Shown here: piece after piece, positions 37,772-46,644 of the stretch
How the letters are laid out: the number at the start of each line of letters is the position of its first letter
How positions within the stretch are numbered: the stretch's first letter is position 1
From: Niabella yanshanensis
GTDB lineage: Bacteria; Bacteroidota; Bacteroidia; Chitinophagales; Chitinophagaceae
Direction of reading: 5' to 3'
DNA: 64,000 nt
NCBI RefSeq assembly: GCF_034424215.1
Contig: NZ_CP139960.1
Span: 3,410,001-3,474,000 of the forward strand
Translations under genes and position numbers: made by a program
Notes under the pieces: model-generated
What the model saw: only the letters and a program-made list of their open reading frames with translations
Told to the model about the DNA's origin: nothing
Database searches by the model: none

Positions 37772-39826
37772 ATGTTTACACGGTATTTATCTTTTTTTGC
37801 TTTGATAGCGGTCGTTTCAATGAGTTCCTGCTCATCGCATAAGCCTTTGACACATCATGCTTCTCAAGCAGGTATACAACCAACAACCGTTCCGGATGCC
37901 GTAAGAGAGTTCAGGGCTGCATGGGGAGCCACCGTTGCCAATATTAACTGGCCCAGTAAACCCGGCCTGCCTGCGGGTGAGCAACAAAAGGAAGCTATTG
38001 CATTACTCGATTTTTTAAAGGAGCACCATTTTAATGCCGTGATTTTCCAGGTGAGGCCACAGGCAGATGCGCTTTACAAAAGTGCTTTAGAACCCTGGTC
38101 TTATTATCTTACCGGGCAGCAGGGAAAAGCCCCCGAACCCTTTTATGATCCGCTTGAATTTTGGGTTAAAGCTGCACATGAGCGGGGCCTGGAGCTTCAT
38201 GTATGGCTAAATCCTTATCGCGCCCACCATGTAGCCGGAGGTCCGGTTAGTGATCAGTCATTGGTTAAAACGCAACCTGGCCTGGTCGTTTCTTTGAAGG
38301 AAGGTTATTGGTGGTTTGATCCTTCGCTGAAGGAAACACAGGATCATGGTGTGAACGTAGTAATGGATATTGTAAAGAGATATGATATAGACGGTGTGCA
38401 TTTCGATGATTATTTTTATCCCTATCCTTCTTATAATAAAAATGAAGACTTCCCCGATACAGTCAGCTGGAAAAAATACCAACTGGCGGGTGGAACCTTA
38501 TCGCGTGGCGATTGGCGCAGGAAAAGCGTCAACGATTTTATTGAGCGTTTATATAGCGAGATAAAGAAGGAGAAGAAACATGTAAAATTCGGACTGAGTC
38601 CGTTTGGCATATGGCGTCCCGGCTATCCGGCTTCAGTAGAAGGATTTGATCAGTACGAAGAATTGTATGCGGATGCTAAATTGTGGTTGAACAAGGGTTG
38701 GATAGATTATTTCTCTCCCCAATTATACTGGCCTGCCAGCAGGCTGGCACAAAGCTATCCGGTTTTGCTAGGCTGGTGGTCAGGAGAAAATACCATGAAC
38801 CGCCATTTATGGCCGGGAATAAGCGTAGGCCGCGATACCAGTTCTATCAATACTACGGAGGTTATAAACGAAATCATGATCAGCAGGGGCGTTACGCCCC
38901 AAAGCAGTGGGGTGGTGCATTGGAGCATGTCATCACTTACAAAAAACACCAAACTTGCTCAGGCATTGCTGGACGGACCTTATAAAAAACAGGCTTTGGT
39001 GCCGCCCAGTAGCTGGTTAGATCCTATAGCGCCTGTGGCGCCAATAGTTAGACTCAAAAAAGAACAGGATATTGTTACTGTTAATTGGTCGCACCTGGGC
39101 AAAAATGATGTATCACAATGGGTAATTTATTACCAGTATGGTAAAAGTTGGAATTATCAAATATTGAACAGCGAAGCGGAGTCGCTCACTTTAAAAAATG
39201 GCGAAGGAAAAAATACTTTGAACAGTATTGCAGTAAGCGCCGTCGACCGCTCGGGAAATGAAAGCGTAAAAACAACGGTCTTCCCCGATATTGTACACAT
39301 CGAATCACGCAAAGCCTGGAATGCCAGCGAACCGCGCCCGTACAAGCAACAGGTACCTGTACGCATTACCGTGCATCATGAGGGCGGTAAAGTATTACCG
39401 GATACGGCAAGCGCTGCTACCCGCCTGAAAAATATCCAGACCTGGTGCATGGGACCCGACCGGAAATGGACGGACATTCCTTATCACTACCTTATTGCGC
39501 CGGACGGAACCGTATATGAAGGGCGTAATCCGCTTACGGTTGGCGAAACCAATACAGAATATGATCCTTCCGGTCATTTGCTGATCTGTTTTTTAGGAAA
39601 TTACGGTCAGCAAAAAATGAATCAGCACCTGTTGGACGTTCTTTCCAGGCTAATCGCTCATTTTTGTATTCAATACAATATTTCACCTGAAGCCATCTCA
39701 ACCCACCGCGATCACAGTAAAATGACCACCTGCCCTGGAGAAAACATCTATCCTTATTTTAAAAATAATTACGTAAAACAGCGGGTGAAAGAGCTGTTGC
39801 AACAAACCGGCGGTACTAAAGGGTGA
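37772..39826 (+). CDS. Lipoprotein fusing GHL10 glycosidase and N-acetylmuramoyl-L-alanine amidase
   Basis: The 684 residues contain a lipobox (SMSSC, Cys20), a GHL10/YddW-type TIM barrel (about 45-400, with FQVRPQADALY, HVWLNPYRAHH, IDGVHFDDYFYP and DYFSPQLYW), a fibronectin-like linker (about 415-510), and a C-terminal amidase_2/PGRP domain (about 525-680). The amidase zinc ligands appear as His535 or His536 (VHHEGG), His645 (STHRDH) and Cys654 (TTCPGE). The E. coli GHL10 protein DigH (YddW) is reported to cut peptidoglycan strands stripped of stem peptides, which is exactly the product of an amidase. One protein could therefore do both steps at the outer membrane during division or wall turnover. 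The activity order is inference. Confidence 0.87.
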   Translation: MFTRYLSFFALIAVVSMSSCSSHKPLTHHASQAGIQPTTVPDAVREFRAAWGATVANINWPSKPGLPAGEQQKEAIALLDFLKEHHFNAVIFQVRPQADALYKSALEPWSYYLTGQQGKAPEPFYDPLEFWVKAAHERGLELHVWLNPYRAHHVAGGPVSDQSLVKTQPGLVVSLKEGYWWFDPSLKETQDHGVNVVMDIVKRYDIDGVHFDDYFYPYPSYNKNEDFPDTVSWKKYQLAGGTLSRGDWRRKSVNDFIERLYSEIKKEKKHVKFGLSPFGIWRPGYPASVEGFDQYEELYADAKLWLNKGWIDYFSPQLYWPASRLAQSYPVLLGWWSGENTMNRHLWPGISVGRDTSSINTTEVINEIMISRGVTPQSSGVVHWSMSSLTKNTKLAQALLDGPYKKQALVPPSSWLDPIAPVAPIVRLKKEQDIVTVNWSHLGKNDVSQWVIYYQYGKSWNYQILNSEAESLTLKNGEGKNTLNSIAVSAVDRSGNESVKTTVFPDIVHIESRKAWNASEPRPYKQQVPVRITVHHEGGKVLPDTASAATRLKNIQTWCMGPDRKWTDIPYHYLIAPDGTVYEGRNPLTVGETNTEYDPSGHLLICFLGNYGQQKMNQHLLDVLSRLIAHFCIQYNISPEAISTHRDHSKMTTCPGENIYPYFKNNYVKQRVKELLQQTGGTKG

Positions 39827-39878
39827 TATTTTAAACCGGGTTACTTAATCAATATGGGAATCTAAAGCTGCTTTCCTA

Positions 39879-39886
39879 TAATTTTG
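39879..39886 (+). promoter_or_regulatory. -7 element TAATTTTG before dgt
   Basis: TAATTTTG matches TAnnTTTG, 19 bp before the dGTPase ATG. It overlaps a short inverted repeat (AATTTTG-N6-CAAAATT, 39880-39899). Confidence 0.5.
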
Positions 39887-39905
39887 GCATTGCAAAATTT
39901 CAGGT

Positions 39906-41285
39906 ATGGCAATGAACTGGGTCAATTGTTTTTCTTCAAAGAGGTACGGTATTGAATATACAACGGAAGATGAAAGAAGCGATTTTGAAAGAGATTGGGA
40001 CCGCATTATATTTTCAAGTCCCTTCAGGCGCTTGCAAAATAAAACCCAGGTATTCCCATTGCCCGAGGAAATTTTTGTTCACAACCGTTTAACGCATTCG
40101 CTCGAGGTGGCCAGTGTCGGACGCTCTTTAGGAGGTTTAATAGGCGAGCGGCTGGCGCAGTTGCCCCAAGTGGCAGCCGATAGCCGGGCTGCAGACTTTT
40201 ATACCAATAACCTTAAATACGTAATTGCCGCTGCCTGCCTGGCGCACGATATGGGTAACCCCGCTTTTGGTCATTCGGGAGAAGATGCTATTTCCAAATA
40301 TTTCAGAAAGAGAGATACTGAAAAACCCGATGATATGGCGTTTAAGCAGTTATTTACGCCTGCACAGTGGAAAGATCTCACCACCTTCGAGGGAAACGCG
40401 AATGCCCTGCGTATTTTAACCATGTACCAGAATGGAAGGGCCAAGGGCGGTTTCCGCCTTACTTACAGCACATTGGGCTCCATCATCAAATATCCGTGCG
40501 AGTCACTGGCATCAGGCAATAAGAAGAGGGTGCATCAAAAAAAATACGGCTATTTTAACATTGATGAGCCTGTTTTCCTGGCCATAGCAAAGGAGCTGAA
40601 TATGGTGATTGATGAAGGGAAGGAACTGATGGTGTACAAGCGTCATCCCTTTGTTTTTATTGTAGAAGCGGCAGATGACATCTGTTATAATATCATTGAT
40701 TTTGAAGATGCACATCGTTTGGGACTGTTGGATTATGAAGAAGTGCGCGATAGCTTTATCAACATTATACAACATCACACCAGCAATATTGAGCGGGTGA
40801 AACAAATAGCAGAAGACCTGCGCGCTGATCCAAATGAATCGATTGCCTACCTGCGTGCAAAAGCAATTAATGTGCTGATCAATAAATGTACTGAGGTGTT
40901 CTGGCAGCACAAAGACGAAATTCTGGAAGGCAGCTTTAACCAAAGTCTGTTGGATGCCATACCTGGGATGCAGGATGCGCTGTCCCACATCAATCAAGTT
41001 TCAGTAGCAAGGATTTATAATGCTAAAAAAGTAATAGAACTGGAGATCGCCGGTTTCCGTATTATGTCAGGCCTGGTTGAAGATTTCGTTACCGCTGCAC
41101 TAACTCCAAAAGAAGTAAGAGACAAAGAGCACAAAAAAATTTTGGAGTTATTGCCTCAGCAGTTCCGGTTTGATGAAGCGGGCTCACCTTATGAAAAGGT
41201 GATGCGGATGCTCGATTTTATCTCTGGTATGACCGATGTATACGCCTTAAAGCTATATAGAAAGCTAAGGGGTATTGAGATATAG
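39906..41285 (+). CDS. dgt: Deoxyguanosinetriphosphate triphosphohydrolase (dGTPase)
   Basis: The 459-residue cytoplasmic HD-domain enzyme hydrolyses dGTP to deoxyguanosine and triphosphate and so tunes the dNTP pool. The N-terminus has the family word DWDRIIFSSPFRRLQNKTQVFP. The HD metal site is seen as NRLTHSLEV (His), ACLAHDMGNPAFGHSGE (His-Asp) and VEAADDICYNIIDFEDA (Asp). The length is as expected for the tetrameric/hexameric bacterial enzymes. It follows the GHL10-amidase gene with an 80-bp gap that contains its own -7 box. Confidence 0.93.
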   Translation: MAMNWVNCFSSKRYGIEYTTEDERSDFERDWDRIIFSSPFRRLQNKTQVFPLPEEIFVHNRLTHSLEVASVGRSLGGLIGERLAQLPQVAADSRAADFYTNNLKYVIAAACLAHDMGNPAFGHSGEDAISKYFRKRDTEKPDDMAFKQLFTPAQWKDLTTFEGNANALRILTMYQNGRAKGGFRLTYSTLGSIIKYPCESLASGNKKRVHQKKYGYFNIDEPVFLAIAKELNMVIDEGKELMVYKRHPFVFIVEAADDICYNIIDFEDAHRLGLLDYEEVRDSFINIIQHHTSNIERVKQIAEDLRADPNESIAYLRAKAINVLINKCTEVFWQHKDEILEGSFNQSLLDAIPGMQDALSHINQVSVARIYNAKKVIELEIAGFRIMSGLVEDFVTAALTPKEVRDKEHKKILELLPQQFRFDEAGSPYEKVMRMLDFISGMTDVYALKLYRKLRGIEI

Positions 41286-41367
41286 TATTCAAAAATTGGG
41301 TAACCGGCTTACTTTATATTAGTAAGGTGCGCAACCGATTGATCGTTTCCGATCATCATTCTGCACG

Positions 41368-41375
41368 TATCTTTG
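41368..41375 (+). promoter_or_regulatory. -7 element TATCTTTG before ECF sigma gene
   Basis: TATCTTTG matches the Bacteroidota housekeeping -7 consensus and lies 23 bp before the sigma factor ATG. It is embedded in the short inverted repeat CGTATC-TTT-GATACG (41367-41381), which a regulator could recognise. Confidence 0.5.
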
Positions 41376-41397
41376 ATACGCATTTGAGGGCCATTTC

Positions 41398-41946
41398 ATG
41401 AAAATTATAGACAACTGGTATTGCAATCACAGGGGGCGACTTTTGGCAATTGCTTGTCAAAAGGGCTACAGTTATGAGGAAGCGAAGGACATTGTGCAAC
41501 AATTTTTTTTAGACATCTTACAAAAAGAACTGGGCGACATCAAAAACCCCGGGGCTTTTCTGCTAACTGCATTTAAAAACCGGTTGATAGACCTGTACCG
41601 CGCTGACAGAGCTAAACCTGCATTTGAGGTAACCCCCGATGTGCCGTCTACACAGGATATTATCGAAGATTTGGAGTCAGACGCAGCATTGGTAGAAAAA
41701 ATTGCCAATGCTTATAAAAACCTGCCCGCACGTTACAGACGTGTCATTTATATGAAATACTACCAGGGTTTGACCACAGAGCAAATTGTGGACGAAACCG
41801 GTTTTACCTACCAGACCGTTTATAATAATCTTTCCAAAGGAATTCAGCTGTTACGGCGGAACCTGGCGGATCATTCCGGCAAGACAGCCAACCTGAAATT
41901 AGCGGCATTACTGGGAATTTTATTTTCTCAGAATTTTTTTGAATAA
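41398..41946 (+). CDS. ECF-type RNA polymerase sigma factor
   Basis: The 182 residues contain sigma-70 region 2 (about 10-75, EEAKDIVQQFFLDILQK and AFKNRLIDLYRAD) and region 4 (about 105-165, LPARYRRVIYMKYYQG followed by the recognition helix of TTEQIVDETGFTYQTVYNNL). It directs RNA polymerase to the genes of this locus once released by the FecR-type anti-sigma factor encoded 57 bp downstream. The order sigma, anti-sigma, STN-SusC, SusD is the standard trans-envelope signalling cassette of Bacteroidota. The short C-terminal extension (about 165-182) is hydrophobic. Confidence 0.92.
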   Translation: MKIIDNWYCNHRGRLLAIACQKGYSYEEAKDIVQQFFLDILQKELGDIKNPGAFLLTAFKNRLIDLYRADRAKPAFEVTPDVPSTQDIIEDLESDAALVEKIANAYKNLPARYRRVIYMKYYQGLTTEQIVDETGFTYQTVYNNLSKGIQLLRRNLADHSGKTANLKLAALLGILFSQNFFE

Positions 41947-42003
41947 AACCGGTTAGATTTTTACCGGCTATCCGTCTATTTAATTAAACGGAGCGCTGCT
42001 ATT

Positions 42004-43107
42004 ATGCTTTATTCTGTAGAAGACCTGGTTATCAACGACTCATTTATTGCTTACTGCATGCAACAGGATGCGGATGACAGGTCATTCTGGGATGAATACC
42101 TGGAACAGCATCCGGATGCGCTCCCGGTTGTAGAAGAAGCGCGGCTGCTGGTGCTGGGGCTGAAATATATGCTGCAGAAAAAGCAAAATGAGCTGTCTGC
42201 CGGCGATGAAAAAAGCGGGCATGCACTTTATGTGCCGGAAGCTACAGTTCAACAATTAAACCCGGTTCCTGATACAGAGCGCAACAATTCTTTTAAAAGA
42301 AAACGGGCCTGGGCTGTAGCGATGATTGTCTTAGGGGTAATGGCCTTGGGTATTTTTTACCAGACCAGCCGGTCTGTTAATAGCAATGAAAAACCGATAG
42401 AAAAAATTGTTTCAACAAAAATACCTGTTGAGTCGAAACCGGGTGAGCTCAAAACATTGGTATTGCCGGACAACTCCGCCGTTACCCTGAATATGGGCTC
42501 AACTTTAAAAATTGATGAAGGGTTCGGTACTGGTAACCGGGACGTTTACCTGGATGGAGAAGCCTTTTTTGAAGTAACACATAATAAAAACCTGCCTTTT
42601 GTAGTACATGTAAAAGACTATAAAGTAAAAGTGCTTGGAACAAGGTTTAATGTAAAAGCATATAAAAATGACAGACTAAGCGAAACCTCTTTGATAGAGG
42701 GAAGTGTGCAAATCATCGTGAATAAAAACGGGAAAGATGAAGTGTATAAAACATTAGAAGTAAATCAAAAATTTACAACCGAAGCCGATTCTTCTACTTT
42801 GACTGCAATTGCCAAAGATATGGGGGGAGAGGTAGTTCCTTTGTCTTACTATAATGAGAAACAGGCTGTGGAAACAGCATGGACAAAAGAATTGCTCATT
42901 TTTGAGGGGCAATCTTTGGATGAGATTAAAAATATACTGGAGCGAAAATTCGGTGTTACAATCACTATCCCAGACCAAAAGGTTCAGCAGTATATGTATT
43001 CTGCTAATTTTACTAACGAGTCCATTGACGAAATATTAAAAGCTTTGCAGTTGTCCTACCCCTTTTCCTACAAAAAAGAAGGAAACACAATCATTATAAA
43101 TAAATAA
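42004..43107 (+). CDS. FecR-type anti-sigma factor
   Basis: The 367 residues comprise a cytoplasmic N-terminal sigma-binding region (1-95), one transmembrane helix (about 99-118, AVAMIVLGVMALGIFY), a periplasmic FecR domain (about 145-245, with LPDNSAVTLNMGSTL and VYLDGEAFFEVTHNKNLPFVV) and a C-terminal DUF4974/STN-like domain (about 295-365). The protein holds the ECF sigma inactive until the STN domain of the outer-membrane SusC touches it during import. Its position between the sigma gene and the STN-SusC gene supports this role. Confidence 0.93.
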   Translation: MLYSVEDLVINDSFIAYCMQQDADDRSFWDEYLEQHPDALPVVEEARLLVLGLKYMLQKKQNELSAGDEKSGHALYVPEATVQQLNPVPDTERNNSFKRKRAWAVAMIVLGVMALGIFYQTSRSVNSNEKPIEKIVSTKIPVESKPGELKTLVLPDNSAVTLNMGSTLKIDEGFGTGNRDVYLDGEAFFEVTHNKNLPFVVHVKDYKVKVLGTRFNVKAYKNDRLSETSLIEGSVQIIVNKNGKDEVYKTLEVNQKFTTEADSSTLTAIAKDMGGEVVPLSYYNEKQAVETAWTKELLIFEGQSLDEIKNILERKFGVTITIPDQKVQQYMYSANFTNESIDEILKALQLSYPFSYKKEGNTIIINK

Positions 43108-43180
43108 GCCATGTAAAAAAAAGATCGCCAACAGAAAGGGAGAAACGGATTGCGGCCATTCCTCCCCGGTAATGAAAAAT

Positions 43181-43210
43181 GGAAGGGAAAAGCCTTCCAC
43201 CTTTTAATTA
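43181..43210 (+). promoter_or_regulatory. Hairpin in leader of third susC
   Basis: GGAAGG-GAAAAG-CCTTCC forms a 6-bp stem (43181-43198) followed by ACCTTTTAATT, 28 bp before the susC ATG. It could act as a weak terminator or attenuator that lowers susC relative to fecR readthrough, or as a processing site. Confidence 0.4.
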
Positions 43211-43226
43211 AAACCAAAATAAAAGT

Positions 43227-46200
43227 ATGAAAAAAAATGCTTACTTGAATAGGCGGCTCCCTGGGCTGCTTAAAAAACTGTTGTTTATGAAATTATGTAT
43301 TGCCTTGCTATGCCTGACGGCTACGCAGGTTGCAGCAACAACACTTCGATCGCAGGAAACAGTTTCTCTCAATTTGAACAAGGCCAAACTGTCCTCCGTT
43401 CTTAAAACGATAGAGAAGGAGTCGGATTACCGTTTTGCTTTTAGCAACAAAGTTGTTGACAGAATTGCCATTACACTGAAAATAGAGAATGTACCGGTAC
43501 TCAACCTGCTTCCTACATTACTGGATGGCACTGGGCTTGAATTTCAAAAGCTGAATGACAAACTTATTGTGGTGCGGGAAAAAACCATAGCAACTATTAT
43601 TGTAAAAGGAATGGTGGCAAATGATAAAGGAGAACCTGTAGCCGGAGTAACGATTACCTCTGATAAAGGGATAACTACAGTCACCAATATAAAGGGAGAA
43701 TACAGTATAGAAGTGAACGAAGATGCGACGCTGACTTTTACACATGTCAGCTATAAATCGCAAACGGTGAAAGTGAACGGTCAGACCTCAGTTAATGTGG
43801 TACTGCAGGATGCGGAAAGATCGCTGGACGAGGTTGTTGTTACGGCGCTGGGTATTAAGCGCCAGGAAAAAGCCCTGGGCTATGCAACACAGAAAGTAGG
43901 AGGCCAAAGCCTGCAAACCGTAAAAGGAGTGGATCTGGGTACTTCACTTACCGGAAAAGTAGCAGGGTTGGTAGTAAAAAACTCAACAGAGTTTAATGGC
44001 AAACCCAACCTTGAAATGCGTGGAGAAACGCCATTGATTATTATCGACGGTGTTCAATACTCCAATGTTACATTACGGGATATACCAACAGATGATATTG
44101 AAAGCATCGACTTTTTGAAAGGCCCGACAGCCGCGGCATTGTATGGTGCCGATGGTAAAAATGGTGCGGTGATGATCAGTACCAAAAAAGGAAAAGGCAA
44201 GGGATTGTCGGTTGATTTTAACAGCAATAATATGTTTACACTGGGCTACCTTACTATTCCCAAAGTGCAAACCTCTTATGGACATGGAGAAAATGGTAAA
44301 ATAACGGACGATTATGTTTGGGGACCTAAACTGAATATTGGCGACAGTGCTCTTCAGTGGAATCCTGTTACCAAAAAAGAAGAAATGATGCCCCTGATTA
44401 CCCGGGGGAAAGATAACCTGAAGAACTTTATGCAAACGGGATTTGTTACCAATAACAATGTCAGCGTTACGCAAACAGGCGATAATGGCTATTTCCGCGC
44501 GGGCATCAACCACATTTATAATAAAGGGCAGTTCCCCAATCAAACATTAAAGATCACGAACTTTACGATGAGCGGAGAAATGCGTGCCGGCAACAAGTTT
44601 AGCCTGGAAACGCATATGGGCTATACCCGTAAGGAAGCGCCAAACGTATGGGGATCAGGCTATGGTGATCAGGGGTACCTGTACCAAATATTGATGTGGA
44701 CCGGGCCCGAATACGATCTTTCTCAATACAAGGATTATTGGGCCGTTAAAGATCAAAAACAAAACTGGTTGTACAAGAACTGGTATGATAATCCTTACTA
44801 CATGGCTTACGAAAAGTTATGGGGCCTGAACCAGAATTTATTCAATGCCAGCCTAACGGCTAATTACAAATTTACACCAGACCTGAAATTGATGCTTCGT
44901 AGCGGGTATGATTATTTTAAAGATGAAGATATTGTCAGGAACGCCATAGGTGCTATTTCTACGAGAGGGCAGAATATTAACTTTCGCCTGGACCCTGATC
45001 GTCGGGGTGCTATGAGCTGGAGCTGGAATGCAAAAGGTCTTTACGGACAGCATCAAAGCTGGGGCTTTACCTCTACCACTGATGCGATATTAAGTTATCA
45101 AAAAACTCTTGGCAAATTTGGTATAGATGTATTGGGTGGTGGATCTATGCGCTACCTGGAGTTCCGTCAGCAGGGCTCGCGTACCCGTAACGGTTTAAAT
45201 GTACCGGGCTGGTATTCCTTAGCGAATGCTATTCCTTCTACGGTATTAGGCGAGGATGCAATTGTAACCAACTTTGGCTTTGAGCGCTCACAGGTAAACA
45301 GCGTTTACGGGAAAGCAACCCTCTCCTGGAATAATGCAATTTTTGTTGACGTAACGGGCAGGAACGATTGGTTCTCTACACAGCCTAAAACAGAACGTTC
45401 TTACTTCTATCCTTCAGTTGCCGGTAGCTTTATTCTTTCAGAATACTTAAACCTGCCGCAATGGGTGAATATGTGGAAATTGAGAGGTTCATGGACCGTT
45501 TCCAAATATCCCGCAAATATCTATGAGATCAACAGGGCATATACGCCGGGATCTGTATTAGGCAATGTTGCAGCTTCTTATCCCAATAACTTATACCCAC
45601 TTGATCTGCTGCCAACTACCGAAAGAACCTGGGAGATAGGAACAGCGGCTTATATGTTTAAACAGCGGCTTCGTTTGGATGTTGCTTATTTCAATAAACT
45701 ATATTTCGACAGGAAGATAACACCGGCTATCTCTTCTGCATCCGGTTTTGGTACCACACTAATCAATACTGCCGAGCAACTGGTTCGCCGCGGTATGGAG
45801 ATCACCCTGGATGGAACCGTTATAAAAAACCAAAACCTTACCTGGAACTCTTTGATCAACTGGTCGTTCCAGCATCGCTATTATAAAACCTTAGACCCTG
45901 TTTATTCTACCGATGATGCGTTTACTAAAATAGGAGGCCGGTACGATGCGTATAAAAGAGAGATTTTGCTTAAAGACCTCAATGGTAATATCATTCACCA
46001 GAACGGTTACCCGGTAGAAAGCGATTACCAATACCAGATCGGTTATGGCGATCCCGACTTCTCATTCGGTTTTTCAAACACCGTTAACTGGAAGAACATC
46101 ATTTTTGGCATTTCTATCGACGGCCGCATTGGTGGTCTGATGTACAATTATATCTGGGATAAAATGTTTGATACGGGTGTACATCCAGACACTGATAACG

Positions 46201-46616
46201 AGTTTCGTTATGACGAAGTGGTAAACGGATTAAAAAACTATGTGGGAAGCGGAGTAAAAGTAGTTTCGGGTGAAGTAAAGTATGATAAGTATGGCAATAT
46301 TACCAGCGATACGCGCCAGTATGCGCCCAACGATGTAGCGGTAGGTTACCAGAGTTACATGCAGGACATTTCCGGGAAAGGCGAGCATGGCGTAATGAGC
46401 GAAAGCTTTGCCAAATTAAGGGAGATCTCCATCGGTTACCAGTTACCTAAATCTTTCCTGGGCAATTCTAAAATTAAAAATGCTTCTATTTCGCTAACCG
46501 CTCAGAATGTACTATTGGTAACGAAGTTTAAGTTTTCCGATCCGGACAGGGATACAGAGGACCTGAATGCACCTTCCCAAAGGATGGTTGGTTTCAATAT
46601 TAAGTTAGGTCTATAA
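43227..46616 (+). CDS. STN-domain SusC-type TonB-dependent transducer (third pair)
   Basis: This 1129-residue receptor differs from the other two SusC proteins by an N-terminal STN (secretin/TonB) domain (about 48-115, LNLNKAKLSSVLKTIEKES), which signals to FecR. Next come a regulatory-like sandwich (about 128-195), a TonB box from residue 200 (LDEVVVTALG), a plug with IIIDGVQYSNV and FLKGPTAAALYGADG, and the barrel ending in MVGFNIKLGL. The signal sequence is long (about 1-38), as usual for STN-bearing SusC. It pairs with the SusD-like gene 28 bp downstream and with the sigma/anti-sigma pair upstream. Confidence 0.94.
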   Translation: MKKNAYLNRRLPGLLKKLLFMKLCIALLCLTATQVAATTLRSQETVSLNLNKAKLSSVLKTIEKESDYRFAFSNKVVDRIAITLKIENVPVLNLLPTLLDGTGLEFQKLNDKLIVVREKTIATIIVKGMVANDKGEPVAGVTITSDKGITTVTNIKGEYSIEVNEDATLTFTHVSYKSQTVKVNGQTSVNVVLQDAERSLDEVVVTALGIKRQEKALGYATQKVGGQSLQTVKGVDLGTSLTGKVAGLVVKNSTEFNGKPNLEMRGETPLIIIDGVQYSNVTLRDIPTDDIESIDFLKGPTAAALYGADGKNGAVMISTKKGKGKGLSVDFNSNNMFTLGYLTIPKVQTSYGHGENGKITDDYVWGPKLNIGDSALQWNPVTKKEEMMPLITRGKDNLKNFMQTGFVTNNNVSVTQTGDNGYFRAGINHIYNKGQFPNQTLKITNFTMSGEMRAGNKFSLETHMGYTRKEAPNVWGSGYGDQGYLYQILMWTGPEYDLSQYKDYWAVKDQKQNWLYKNWYDNPYYMAYEKLWGLNQNLFNASLTANYKFTPDLKLMLRSGYDYFKDEDIVRNAIGAISTRGQNINFRLDPDRRGAMSWSWNAKGLYGQHQSWGFTSTTDAILSYQKTLGKFGIDVLGGGSMRYLEFRQQGSRTRNGLNVPGWYSLANAIPSTVLGEDAIVTNFGFERSQVNSVYGKATLSWNNAIFVDVTGRNDWFSTQPKTERSYFYPSVAGSFILSEYLNLPQWVNMWKLRGSWTVSKYPANIYEINRAYTPGSVLGNVAASYPNNLYPLDLLPTTERTWEIGTAAYMFKQRLRLDVAYFNKLYFDRKITPAISSASGFGTTLINTAEQLVRRGMEITLDGTVIKNQNLTWNSLINWSFQHRYYKTLDPVYSTDDAFTKIGGRYDAYKREILLKDLNGNIIHQNGYPVESDYQYQIGYGDPDFSFGFSNTVNWKNIIFGISIDGRIGGLMYNYIWDKMFDTGVHPDTDNEFRYDEVVNGLKNYVGSGVKVVSGEVKYDKYGNITSDTRQYAPNDVAVGYQSYMQDISGKGEHGVMSESFAKLREISIGYQLPKSFLGNSKIKNASISLTAQNVLLVTKFKFSDPDRDTEDLNAPSQRMVGFNIKLGL

Positions 46617-46644
46617 TCAAGTTACAGAAAATTAAAACAATACT

